DNA from: an uncultured delta proteobacterium
GTDB taxonomy: Bacteria; Myxococcota_A; Polyangia; Polyangiales; Polyangiaceae
Reading direction: 5' to 3'
Length of the DNA stretch: 64,000 nt
NCBI GenBank assembly: GCA_903892415.1
Contig: CAITIQ010000057.1
Coordinates: 18,757-82,756, forward strand
In this document: piece after piece, positions 35,258 through 42,776 of the stretch
Position numbering within the stretch: position 1 is the stretch's first letter
How the letters are laid out: every line of letters starts with the position of its first letter
The notes under the pieces: model-generated
The model's database searches: none
What the model saw: the letters and a program-made list of their open reading frames with translations, nothing else
What the model was told of the DNA's origin: nothing
Position numbers and translations under genes: made by a program

Positions 35258-37000
35258 ATGCTGGATCTAACGCGTTACGAGACGATCAAACCCGCCCCCC
35301 GCGCCGTCTTCGACCGACTAGCAGAGCGCGCCTCTCGCGTGCGCTATATGGTCCCCGACGGCCAGGATTGGCGCGCTGTAACCTGGGCCCGCTATGCGCG
35401 GATGATCCGCCAAGTGGCCTCGTTCCTCGCCGGCGCTGGCATGGAGCCGGGAGAGCGTGCCGCCATCTTCGCGACCAACTCGGTCGAGTGGATGGCCTCA
35501 GCCATGGGCGTGCAATCGGCGCAGGGCGTGATGGTGCCGATCTACCCGGCCAGCACCGCCAGCCAAGCTGGCTACGTAGTCAAACACTGCGACGCCGCCT
35601 TCGTTTTCGTCTCGACCAACGAGCTCTTCTCACGCGTGCTTAGCGCCTGGGAGGACTACAGCACCGTACGTCGCTTCGTGCTGATGGATGATCGCACCAC
35701 CGTTGAGGGCGCGCTCAAGTTGCTGAAGGACCAAGGCAAACCAGCGCCCTCGCTCGACGACGTCGAGCAACGCACGCTCTCGTTCGAAGCGGTGCTCGCG
35801 CGTGGCAAGGCCTTCGACGAGGAGGCGCCGGAGGCGTTCGAGCAGCGTCTGCACGGCATCTCCTTGGACCGCCCAGCCTTCATGCTTTACACCAGCGGCA
35901 CCACCGGCAACCCCAAGGGCGTTCCGCTGACGCACAACAACGTCGGCCACAATGGGCTCGATTGGATGCGTTGCTTCGCGCCGCTGCTCGAGGAAGAAGC
36001 GATCGACGTGTTGTGGTTGCCGATGAGTCATATCTTCGGCTTTGGTGAGTCGTGCATCGGAGACTCGCTCGGCTGGACCACGTACATGGGAGATCCGGCC
36101 AACGCGCTCGCCAAGCTGGTTGAAGTCCGTCCCGACGTGTTCTTCAGCGTCCCGGCCTATTGGGAGAAGCTGGCGGTCAACGCCATGTCCCAGCCCGATG
36201 AGGCCAAGCAACGCGCCAAGCTCGCCGCCATCACCGGTGGTCGCTTGAGCTTCTGCCTCTCCGGCGGCGCCGGACTCAAGCGCGAGGTGAAGGAGTTCTT
36301 CTACAAGAACGGGCTGCTCATCCTCGAGGGTTACGGCCTCTCCGAGTGCTCCCCCACCCTCACCCTCAATCGGCCGGCCGAGTTTCGCTTTGATACCGTC
36401 GGCAAGCCCCTGCCCTCGGTTGAGCTGCGGCTCGAGGAAGACGGGGAGATCCTCGCCCGCGGGCCCAACGTCTTCGCCGGCTATCACAAAGAGGAGGCCG
36501 CCACCAAAGACGCCTTCACCGAAGACGGCTGGTTCAAGACCGGAGACATCGGCCGCTTCACCGAAGACGGCTTCTTGCAGATCGTCGATCGCAAGAAGGA
36601 GATCTTGTGCACGGCGGGCGGCAAGAACGTCGCTCCAGCGAACATTGAGCTGCGCTTCGCCGATGAAGCGCTGGTGTCCCATGCCGTCGTTTACGGCGAC
36701 AACAAGAAGTACATCGTGGCCGGCATTTGGCTCGACGCTGAAGCGATCGCCGCCCGACTTGCGCAAGACGGAGTGGACAACGGCGGGCGCGCCGAAGCGA
36801 TCGAGAAGCTGGTCTCCGAGGCTGTGGAGCGGGTGAACCAAGAGCTCGCGAAGTACGAACAGATCAAGCGCTTCTGCGTGATGGAGGTTCCGCTCACCGT
36901 CGCGGGCGGCCACCTCACCAGTACGCTCAAGGTACGTCGCAAAGAGGTGTGGAAGTCGTTCGGTCGCGAGTTTGAGGCGCTGTACGAGGCTGGCTCGTGA
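35258..37000 (+). CDS. AMP-dependent acyl-CoA ligase (long-chain FACS type)
   Basis: This 580-residue adenylate-forming enzyme has the phosphate loop YTSGTTGNPKG, the LPMSHIFGF block, YGLSECSPTLT, GWFKTGDIG and VDRKKEILCTAGGKNVAP, all core motifs of acyl-CoA synthetases. It would activate a fatty or hydroxy acid with ATP and CoA. Its position directly before the PhaC gene, with a 4-bp overlap, suggests it supplies (hydroxy)acyl-CoA for polymer synthesis. Chain-length specificity cannot be read. The start is preceded by GAGGGACC. Confidence 0.92.
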   Translation: MLDLTRYETIKPAPRAVFDRLAERASRVRYMVPDGQDWRAVTWARYARMIRQVASFLAGAGMEPGERAAIFATNSVEWMASAMGVQSAQGVMVPIYPASTASQAGYVVKHCDAAFVFVSTNELFSRVLSAWEDYSTVRRFVLMDDRTTVEGALKLLKDQGKPAPSLDDVEQRTLSFEAVLARGKAFDEEAPEAFEQRLHGISLDRPAFMLYTSGTTGNPKGVPLTHNNVGHNGLDWMRCFAPLLEEEAIDVLWLPMSHIFGFGESCIGDSLGWTTYMGDPANALAKLVEVRPDVFFSVPAYWEKLAVNAMSQPDEAKQRAKLAAITGGRLSFCLSGGAGLKREVKEFFYKNGLLILEGYGLSECSPTLTLNRPAEFRFDTVGKPLPSVELRLEEDGEILARGPNVFAGYHKEEAATKDAFTEDGWFKTGDIGRFTEDGFLQIVDRKKEILCTAGGKNVAPANIELRFADEALVSHAVVYGDNKKYIVAGIWLDAEAIAARLAQDGVDNGGRAEAIEKLVSEAVERVNQELAKYEQIKRFCVMEVPLTVAGGHLTSTLKVRRKEVWKSFGREFEALYEAGS

Positions 37001-38097
37001 TCGGGCGCGTTGCCGCGCTGGCCAAGCGCTTCACCAAGCCGATGCCGCAGGTGGGCCAAACGCCTGCCGACGTCGTGTTTAGCGAAAACAAGTGGCAACT
37101 CTTGCGCTACCGCGCGCGGCCCGAAGGCCTCGCTTGGAAGACGCCTGTGCTGCTGATCCCGTCGCTGATCAATCGGCACTACGTGCTCGATCTGATGAAG
37201 GGCAAGAGCTTCGTCGAATGGCTCGTCGGTCAAGGCTTCGACGTCTACTGCATCGACTGGGGCACCCCCTCATCGGAAGACCGTTTTCTGACCTTCGAGG
37301 ACATCGCCGACCGCTACATCGCCCGCGCGTTGCGCGTGACCTGCCGCACCGCCGGAGCGGAGAAGGCCCACACGCTAGGCTACTGTTTGGGCGGAACGCT
37401 GGCGGCGATTCATGCAGCCGTTCACCCCGAGCGGATCGCGAGCCTCACCCTGCTCGCCACGCCGATCGCCTTCCACGATGAAGGTATGCTCTCACTCTGG
37501 ACGCGAACCAAGGCCTTCGACGTGAAGGCTTTGGTGGACGCCACAGGCAACGTGCCCTGGCAGATCCTGCAGTCGGCCTTTCAGATGCTGCGCCCGACAG
37601 CGCCTGCCTCCAAGGCCGTGAGCATGTTGGACCGTGCTTGGGACGACGAGTTTTTGGACGGCTTCTTCGCGCTCGAGACCTGGGGCAATGACAACGTTAG
37701 TTTCCCCGGCGCGAGCTACCGCAAGTACATCCAAGAGCTCTATCAAGCAGACGGCCTGCTCAAAGGCACCTTCTCCCTCGGCCCCCACCCGGTGCGGCTG
37801 GAGTCGATCAAGGTGCCAACCCACGTCGTCACGTTCGAACACGACGCGATCGTGCCGTGGCAGAGCGCGGCCGTGCTGATGGACCACATCGGCGCAACCG
37901 ACAAACACCGGCTGCATCTCGCTGGTGGTCACGTTGGCGCGGTGATTTCGAAGAAGGCGGCCAAAGGGCTTTGGCCAGCGATGGCGAACTTCTGGTCGAA
38001 GCGAGATGCGGCTAGCCCGCAAGCTGCGGCTCTACCCGAGCCTTCTGCAAAGAGCGGCGTCCCCAGCCAGGCCAGCGTTCCCAACGTCGCAAGTTGA
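36997..38097 (+). CDS. phaC: PHA synthase PhaC, class III-like
   Basis: The start is GTG at 36997, overlapping the ligase stop (GTGA). The 366-residue length fits class III PhaC. The modified lipase box GYCLGG carries the catalytic Cys130. Asp283 (EHDAIVPW) and His312 (AGGHVGAV) complete the triad, and IDWGTPS and ETWGNDNV are family blocks. It polymerises hydroxyacyl-CoA into granules. The full-length PhaE partner is missing and only the 98-residue protein at 34948 is available. phaR lies divergently at the operon head. Confidence 0.92.
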   Translation: MIGRVAALAKRFTKPMPQVGQTPADVVFSENKWQLLRYRARPEGLAWKTPVLLIPSLINRHYVLDLMKGKSFVEWLVGQGFDVYCIDWGTPSSEDRFLTFEDIADRYIARALRVTCRTAGAEKAHTLGYCLGGTLAAIHAAVHPERIASLTLLATPIAFHDEGMLSLWTRTKAFDVKALVDATGNVPWQILQSAFQMLRPTAPASKAVSMLDRAWDDEFLDGFFALETWGNDNVSFPGASYRKYIQELYQADGLLKGTFSLGPHPVRLESIKVPTHVVTFEHDAIVPWQSAAVLMDHIGATDKHRLHLAGGHVGAVISKKAAKGLWPAMANFWSKRDAASPQAAALPEPSAKSGVPSQASVPNVAS

Positions 38098-38120
38098 GCG
38101 TTGCTAGCGGCCCGTAAGCG

Positions 38121-38167
38121 CTACCTGCCTCTCTGGCGGTCTCACGTCTTGAGACCGCCTACGGTAG
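38121..38167. terminator. Hairpin between convergent phaC and transporter genes
   Basis: The core arms GGCGGTCTCA (38135-38144) and TGAGACCGCC (38150-38159) pair perfectly with a five-base loop. The stem can extend through CTACC (38121-38125) with GGTAG (38163-38167) across internal loops. Its place between two convergent genes suits a bidirectional terminator, although no T-tract follows. Confidence 0.55.
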
Positions 38168-38186
38168 GCGCCGAAGGCGTCAGTTC

Positions 38187-39095
38187 TTAGTGCCCAGCGG
38201 CGGCCGGTGCATATTTGTTAAGTACGAGCTGTTCGTGAATATCCACGCCCTTCGCGTGGAGCCGCACGGTCTCTATCGTGTGTGGATCGGCGTCTGCGCA
38301 GCCGAGCACGACGAAACCCAGCTCCGAAAGGTAGAACAGGTCCGGCTCGAGCGCCTTTTCGATGCCTGCGGCCTTCATCTCGCTGCGTAGCGTCTCGAGC
38401 GAGACCGGTCGGAAGGCTGACTTCTGCCAGTGCCCGTAAAGGACGGTGAACAGTGTCTTGCGCACCGACCAGTCGAAGCGTTGCGGCGTCGGGCCGTGAA
38501 ACACTGGAGCACCGACAGCGAACAGCGGGCGGCCAAGCAGCGGGTTGAGCAACGCACCAAAGGCGAGCCAAAGACCGATCAACCCGAGCCCCAGGGTACA
38601 AGCGAGGATCGGCATTTCCATCGCCTTGGTGTGGGTCACGCTGCGGATGATGCGGAACACGAACAACAGGTCGATGTCGACCAGGAACAGGAACAACATC
38701 TTGGCGAAGTGACCAAAGCCCCAGGTCAAGCCGACGAAGATGAGCAGCAGGGCTACTTCTACCGCGAGGCCGACCGCATGGTCCGGCACGCGACCTTGGG
38801 ACAAGCTGTAGAAGCTCCAAGCGTTGATGGCCCACAAGAAGGAGAAACAGGTGAACACCGTCCCGCCGAAGCTGTTCTTGTTGCCGAACATCATCAGGCC
38901 GGCGAGCAGCTGGCAGCCGCCACCAAAGAGCAGCGCGTAAACGGCCGCGCTACCAAAGGCCGAGGCGGTCAGGGCCTGACCCGCACCAATCGGCACGAGC
39001 GCAGCACACGCGATGGTCAGGCCAAGGAGCCCGAGTGGCGCGGGGTTTCCGAAACGATCGCTCGAGGGCCCAAAGAGTTCATAGCGTTCCAGCAT
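38187..39095 (-). CDS. Acetate uptake transporter family (GPR1/FUN34/YaaH) with C-terminal extension
   Basis: The first 190 residues hold six hydrophobic helices and the family signature NPAPLGLLGL near residues 17-26, as in SatP/YaaH acetate-succinate permeases. FGNKNSFGGTVFTCFSFLWA is also characteristic. Unlike SatP (about 190 residues), this 302-residue protein continues with a soluble region of about 110 residues (about 190-302) of no recognised family. Next to the PHA operon, it could import acetate or short acids as precursors. The extension may be regulatory. Confidence 0.85.
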   Translation of the reverse strand: MLERYELFGPSSDRFGNPAPLGLLGLTIACAALVPIGAGQALTASAFGSAAVYALLFGGGCQLLAGLMMFGNKNSFGGTVFTCFSFLWAINAWSFYSLSQGRVPDHAVGLAVEVALLLIFVGLTWGFGHFAKMLFLFLVDIDLLFVFRIIRSVTHTKAMEMPILACTLGLGLIGLWLAFGALLNPLLGRPLFAVGAPVFHGPTPQRFDWSVRKTLFTVLYGHWQKSAFRPVSLETLRSEMKAAGIEKALEPDLFYLSELGFVVLGCADADPHTIETVRLHAKGVDIHEQLVLNKYAPAAAGH

Positions 39096-39203
39096 GGCGC
39101 GCTGTGCAGTGCAACACGCTTAACCCGACGTCAAGGCTCGATAGCCCAAAACCAAGGGTCAATCATGTTGCGCCGCAGCATGAGCGACGCTCAGGAGGAA
39201 CAG

Positions 39204-40205
39204 TTAAGGTTTAACTTTAACTGTGACCAGCACCTTGGAGTTGGCCTTGGCGCCCTCCACCGCAAGGTCTTGAAGCGAACTAAGGAAACACTTCGCCACG
39301 CGCGGCTCGAGAAAGAGCGTCTCCTTGGGGATGCCGTAAGCAACCTTCGACGCATTGTCGAGGTTCAGCTCCACGGTGAGCTCGCCCTTCAACTTTTCGT
39401 CGCGATTGACCCGAGCACCGAGGCACTTACGCAACTTCTCGCTGCTCGCCTTCTCAAGCGCCTTGAGCGCAGGCGCGAGGGCCTTGTCCTCGCTGGATAA
39501 CGCGACGTTGCCATCCGGCTTTTCCTCTGCCAGCTCGAACGGCATCACCCAGTGCTCCGAGGCCACGTCGGCGTTCACGCCACGCTTGTCCCACGTCGCG
39601 CTCATCAGCAGCTTCTTGCTGGCCGCATCGACGTCAGCGAGCACCTTGCACGCATCGAGGGCGCCGTTGCGACAACGTTCACCGTCCGCCTTCAAGGACT
39701 CCAGGTTCGACTTCGCATAGGAGGGGCACTTGAAGGTCTGCGCTGCAACCCGAAGCTCGGGATCGCCGGATTGGCGGCAATAGTTCTCGAACACCTTGGG
39801 TACGCGCTCCCAGTCATGAACGATCGCGAGGAGCACGGCCGAGCGACAGGTCCAGCGACCGAAGCGAGTGCAGGCTTTGTCGAGCGCGTCGAGCTTCCAC
39901 TTGGGATCCCGAGCTGCGTCACGCACAGTTTGGCAGCTGGTCTCGTTACCGCCCCCGCAGGTAACCGCGAGCACGTCGAGATGGCCCTCGCTCTTGGGAT
40001 CGCTCGTCTGAGCCACAACGTCGCAACACTTCGCGTCGTTGTCTTTGCAGCGCGTGAGCGCGTCCGCCAACGGGAGCGTCGAACAAGCTGGCGGAGGCGC
40101 GCTGGCGGAGGCGGAAGCTGCTGAAGGATTGTTCTCGCCGCAGCCAGTGATCAGGGCCAGCAGGGAGAACACACAAAGGGTTGAAACAGGACGTCGAGTA
40201 CTCAC
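39204..40205 (-). CDS. Cysteine-containing lipoprotein with AgmX-like C-terminus
   Basis: I place the start at GTG 40205, immediately before the signal peptide that ends in LALITGCGEN; a longer frame to 40319 is unlikely. The mature protein has many paired cysteines (RCKDNDAKCCDVV, VTCGGGNETSC, KACTRFGRWTC) in helical repeats like Sel1 or TPR units. The C-terminal 90 residues (LRKCLGARVN, then a strand-rich part with VAKCFLSSL and LVTVKVKP) resemble the TonB-like AgmX/PglI end domain of myxobacterial proteins. The role is unknown, and the 216-bp gap upstream shows no recognised site. Confidence 0.65.
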   Translation of the reverse strand: MSTRRPVSTLCVFSLLALITGCGENNPSAASASASAPPPACSTLPLADALTRCKDNDAKCCDVVAQTSDPKSEGHLDVLAVTCGGGNETSCQTVRDAARDPKWKLDALDKACTRFGRWTCRSAVLLAIVHDWERVPKVFENYCRQSGDPELRVAAQTFKCPSYAKSNLESLKADGERCRNGALDACKVLADVDAASKKLLMSATWDKRGVNADVASEHWVMPFELAEEKPDGNVALSSEDKALAPALKALEKASSEKLRKCLGARVNRDEKLKGELTVELNLDNASKVAYGIPKETLFLEPRVAKCFLSSLQDLAVEGAKANSKVLVTVKVKP

Positions 40206-40421
40206 GGGCGCGACGATAGCCGAGGTTGCGTGGGCTGGCCCAAGTTGCGTGCTGCAAGAACTTCGCCGCAGGTGCGCCGCGCCTTGCGGTATCAGGCGAT
40301 TACCCGTAGGGTGCCACAACTCACCTCACGTCTCCCTGCACGGACAGACGCCTCTCGTCTCTCGGGATCGCGACTCGCTTTGCTGAGTTTCGTCTCGTGA
40401 ATCGAGAGAGAGAACGCAAGA

Positions 40422-40721
40422 TTGTCCGCGCATCCACCGGAGCTACTTACGCCCAAGCAGGTCGCTGAGCGAGCTGGGGTTGATTGGGCGCGGCAACAAA
40501 TCGCCGCCATCGTCGCCGAGCACCGCATCGTGCGAGGCGGCTGGCCAGGGACGATCCGGGAGGCCCGCGCTCGCGTTGAATCGTCGTTGCGCCGGGAGCA
40601 TCCGGCGCTCGTAAATTTCAAAGAAATCGAGGAGGCGGTGCATGTGGCCTACGCTGCAGCCCGTCGCACTTGGCTGTCCAACCAACAACCCGAAGAGGAC
40701 GAGCACGAGCTCGGCGACTGA
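40422..40721 (+). CDS. Small hypothetical protein
   Basis: A TTG at 40422, preceded by a purine-rich GAGAGAGAACGCAAG, begins a 99-residue protein. It starts LLTPKQVAERAGVDWARQQI, which recalls a helix-turn-helix opening, and continues as helices ending in an acidic tail. No family recognised. It lies 21 bp before the next plus-strand gene, so they may be co-transcribed. The coding potential is moderate. Confidence 0.5.
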   Translation: MSAHPPELLTPKQVAERAGVDWARQQIAAIVAEHRIVRGGWPGTIREARARVESSLRREHPALVNFKEIEEAVHVAYAAARRTWLSNQQPEEDEHELGD

Positions 40722-40742
40722 GCCTTCTCGTTCGACCAAACC

Positions 40743-41123
40743 ATGGCTTTTCACCGAAAAACTTCCGCAGTAGCCCTTCGAACCGCCGAACGTAAAGACC
40801 GCGAGGCCGCTGCGCCTCGGCTCACGACCGAGGTGCCCAAGTTGGTCACGCTCGACATCCAGTTCGTCGAGCAAGCCTCCGAGGCCGCCCAACCGGTCAC
40901 CTACATGCGCCGTGTCGTGGTCGCTGCAGCTCCCGCGCTCTTCGAGGTGGGTTGCGGCGACTCCTCGTGCAAAGGCGGAGGTCACGATCTGACGCACAGC
41001 ATTCTGCGTGACCTCAAGGATAGCCGTGAGGCCTTCACCGGCGAGGACGCCTGCTACGGATCCGTGGGTACTGCTCCGTGCCGGCGCGTGCTCAAACACA
41101 TCGCCACGGCGACCTACCGCTGA
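40743..41123 (+). CDS. Hypothetical protein with conserved Cys/His pattern
   Basis: This 126-residue protein has an N-terminal basic part and a strand-like RRVVVAAAPALFEVGCGDSS. Several cysteines and a histidine follow (CGDSSCKGGGHDLTH, EDACYGS, APCRRVL) and may bind zinc. I do not recognise the family. Its last 10 bp overlap the end of the convergent PAAR-S41 gene. It could be an unrelated housekeeping protein; an immunity role is not supported because it is on the opposite strand and lacks a signal. Confidence 0.6.
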   Translation: MAFHRKTSAVALRTAERKDREAAAPRLTTEVPKLVTLDIQFVEQASEAAQPVTYMRRVVVAAAPALFEVGCGDSSCKGGGHDLTHSILRDLKDSREAFTGEDACYGSVGTAPCRRVLKHIATATYR

Positions 41124-42106
41124 CGTTGGGGCGTCAGCCCGACGCCGTCGAGCGTGATGCCGCCGGGCAGCCGCACCTCACCCGTCCGTACGAGTGCCGC
41201 TTCACCGTCGCGGCTGATGCCAAGCTCGTGGGTCACGCCCTTGCCGAAGCTGCGTTCGCCGACCAAGGTGGCCCGGCCGTGATGCGCGAGAGCTCCAGCG
41301 AGGACCTCTGCGCTCGAGGCAGTCTGCGCGCTCACTACAATGGTGAGCGGCTGCTCGAAACATGGACCACCGTGCGTTTGCAGCGACCTGGAATCCCCAT
41401 CCTCCTCGAGCAGCTCCGCGACGACGAGCCCCTCCGCCAGGAATAGACTGGCGAGTTCCACCGCAGCTTCGAGACTGCCACCGGGTGACTGCGACAGATC
41501 CAGCACCAGCCTGTCGATGGGCCCTGCGCGCCGAATCGCTACCTCTACTTCGTGAGCGGCCGCTTCAGTGATCACGCCAAGCTGCAACGTGAGCTCACCG
41601 CTCCGCAAGCTTGCAGCGCGGACCGAGCCGCCAAGTTGACCGAGCGCCACGTACTCAGCCTCCGAGAGCACTCGCGTCTGCCTGGGATCGACCTGCCTGG
41701 GATCGACAGCGCCGGTGTTCACGAAAGAGTACGTCACGTTCGGTGCGCTCGGGACGATCACTGCGCCCACCGGGCAGTTCATATTGTTGTGCGTGGTCAG
41801 ACTGCCGAGATGGATGGCCGGCATCCCATCGACGAAGACGTTGAAGCTCCCGAGCGTGTAACGCTGAGCCATCTTCACCATCGGGTGGGCGCTGCCCGCT
41901 TCATCCCCGGAGGTCATCGGGATCGAGCTGACCAGGTTCAACGCGTTCATCATGTTGACCTTCACCGACGCTGAGAAGGGCGATGCCTGCGCGTTCATTG
42001 CGATGTTCGGGTAAGGAACGGGGATCGGAGACGGCGCCGCTGGGGTCAAGCAGGTGTCGGGGAAACCGAGCGATTGGCCGGGGCCACGATTGGATGCAGG
42101 GAGCAT
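41114..42106 (-). CDS. PAAR-like (DUF4150) domain fused to an S41 protease domain
   Basis: Residues 1-130 match the PAAR-like DUF4150 tip domain: PDTCLTPAAPSPIPVPYPNI, VKMAQRYTLGSFNVFVDGMP and HNNMNCPVGAVIVPS. A linker with duplicated VDPRQ leads to a peptidase S41 (CtpA/Prc) domain: LVLDLSQSPGGSLEAA, TASSAEVLAGAL with Ser264, and VGERSFGKG with Lys289. The 25-residue Ser-Lys spacing equals that of Prc, so the dyad looks intact. No PDZ domain or signal peptide is present. In a DUF2169/DUF3540 module this is expected to be the spike tip carrying a protease payload. It is the last gene of the run, 13 bp after DUF3540. Confidence 0.78.
   Translation of the reverse strand: MLPASNRGPGQSLGFPDTCLTPAAPSPIPVPYPNIAMNAQASPFSASVKVNMMNALNLVSSIPMTSGDEAGSAHPMVKMAQRYTLGSFNVFVDGMPAIHLGSLTTHNNMNCPVGAVIVPSAPNVTYSFVNTGAVDPRQVDPRQTRVLSEAEYVALGQLGGSVRAASLRSGELTLQLGVITEAAAHEVEVAIRRAGPIDRLVLDLSQSPGGSLEAAVELASLFLAEGLVVAELLEEDGDSRSLQTHGGPCFEQPLTIVVSAQTASSAEVLAGALAHHGRATLVGERSFGKGVTHELGISRDGEAALVRTGEVRLPGGITLDGVGLTPQRQR
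41678..41707. repeat. Two tandem copies of a 15-bp unit in the PAAR-S41 linker
   Basis: Positions 41678-41692 and 41693-41707 are identical and encode a duplicated Val-Asp-Pro-Arg-Gln unit exactly between the PAAR-like and protease domains, so the linker may vary in length. Confidence 0.9.
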
Positions 42107-42119
42107 TTCAGAGCCTCTT

Positions 42120-42725
42120 TCAGCCGAGGAAAATCTCTTTGCCGTTGATCGTTACCTTGCCCTCAGACAGCGTCCGCGCGTTCTTGGCCACAAGCTGGCT
42201 CGTGCCTTCCACCAGCGTGTGCTGCTCCCCCGCCCTAACCGAAAGCAGCTGGCGCACCGTCTTTCGCACCGAGTCGAACACCTCAGTCACGCGGCCCGCC
42301 ACGGTATGCAACCTGTCGGCGCGGACCTCGACACTCGGCGCGTCGAGCGAGATGCTTGTTTGCGAGGAGAGCTCCAGCTTGCCGTCGGTCGCAAGGCTGA
42401 CGTCGCCCTTGAGCGCAAGTCGCGTCTGGCCGTTGCCGCTGAGCACGCCAGTGACGTACGCGCTGGTCGCGTCTCCGAGCAGCAGCAACTCGTCTCCGAG
42501 CGCCGCTTCGTAGCTCAACGGGAGCGCCATCCGTGCGAACAGCTCGCGGCCGTCAGGAAGCTGCAAACGAACACCGTGCGCCTGCACCTCGATCACGCGG
42601 CCCGGGGAAAGCCACGTGCCTGGGCCGCCGGCCGCAACGGACGCTTTCGACAGGACCGTCTTGCCGACTTCGACAGCGCCGGAAGGTGATTCGTCTTCGT
42701 GCTCTTTTCTAAGGACGTTGGCCAT
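42120..42725 (-). CDS. DUF3540-like T6SS-associated protein
   Basis: This 201-residue protein has a beta-rich N-terminal half (PGRVIEVQAHGVRLQLPDGR, then ALPLSYEAALGDELLLLGD) with the OB-fold-like layout of DUF3540. A repetitive strand region (DVSLATDGKLELSSQTSISL) follows, resembling a small beta-helix of the VgrG C-terminal type. DUF3540 proteins occur beside DUF2169 and DUF4150 genes in secretion accessory clusters. It sits between the pentapeptide-repeat gene and the PAAR-S41 gene, with gaps of 51 and 13 bp. Confidence 0.68.
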   Translation of the reverse strand: MANVLRKEHEDESPSGAVEVGKTVLSKASVAAGGPGTWLSPGRVIEVQAHGVRLQLPDGRELFARMALPLSYEAALGDELLLLGDATSAYVTGVLSGNGQTRLALKGDVSLATDGKLELSSQTSISLDAPSVEVRADRLHTVAGRVTEVFDSVRKTVRQLLSVRAGEQHTLVEGTSQLVAKNARTLSEGKVTINGKEIFLG

Positions 42726-42776
42726 CGTGCTTCTTTCTAGGTGATTCGCAGTACGAACGGGTGAGCAAGCCCAAGG

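Noticed and set aside
35630..36913. 427-codon minus-strand frame opposite the acyl-CoA ligase
   Set aside because: It mirrors the codon periodicity of the ligase and has no recognisable motif.
39201..39223. CAGTTAA...TTAACTG inverted repeat as a terminator
   Set aside because: It overlaps the last codons of the lipoprotein gene and is AT-rich with a weak 7-bp stem and no T-run.
40743..41123. Immunity protein for the PAAR-S41 effector
   Set aside because: It is on the opposite strand, has no signal peptide, and looks like an unrelated zinc-binding-type protein.
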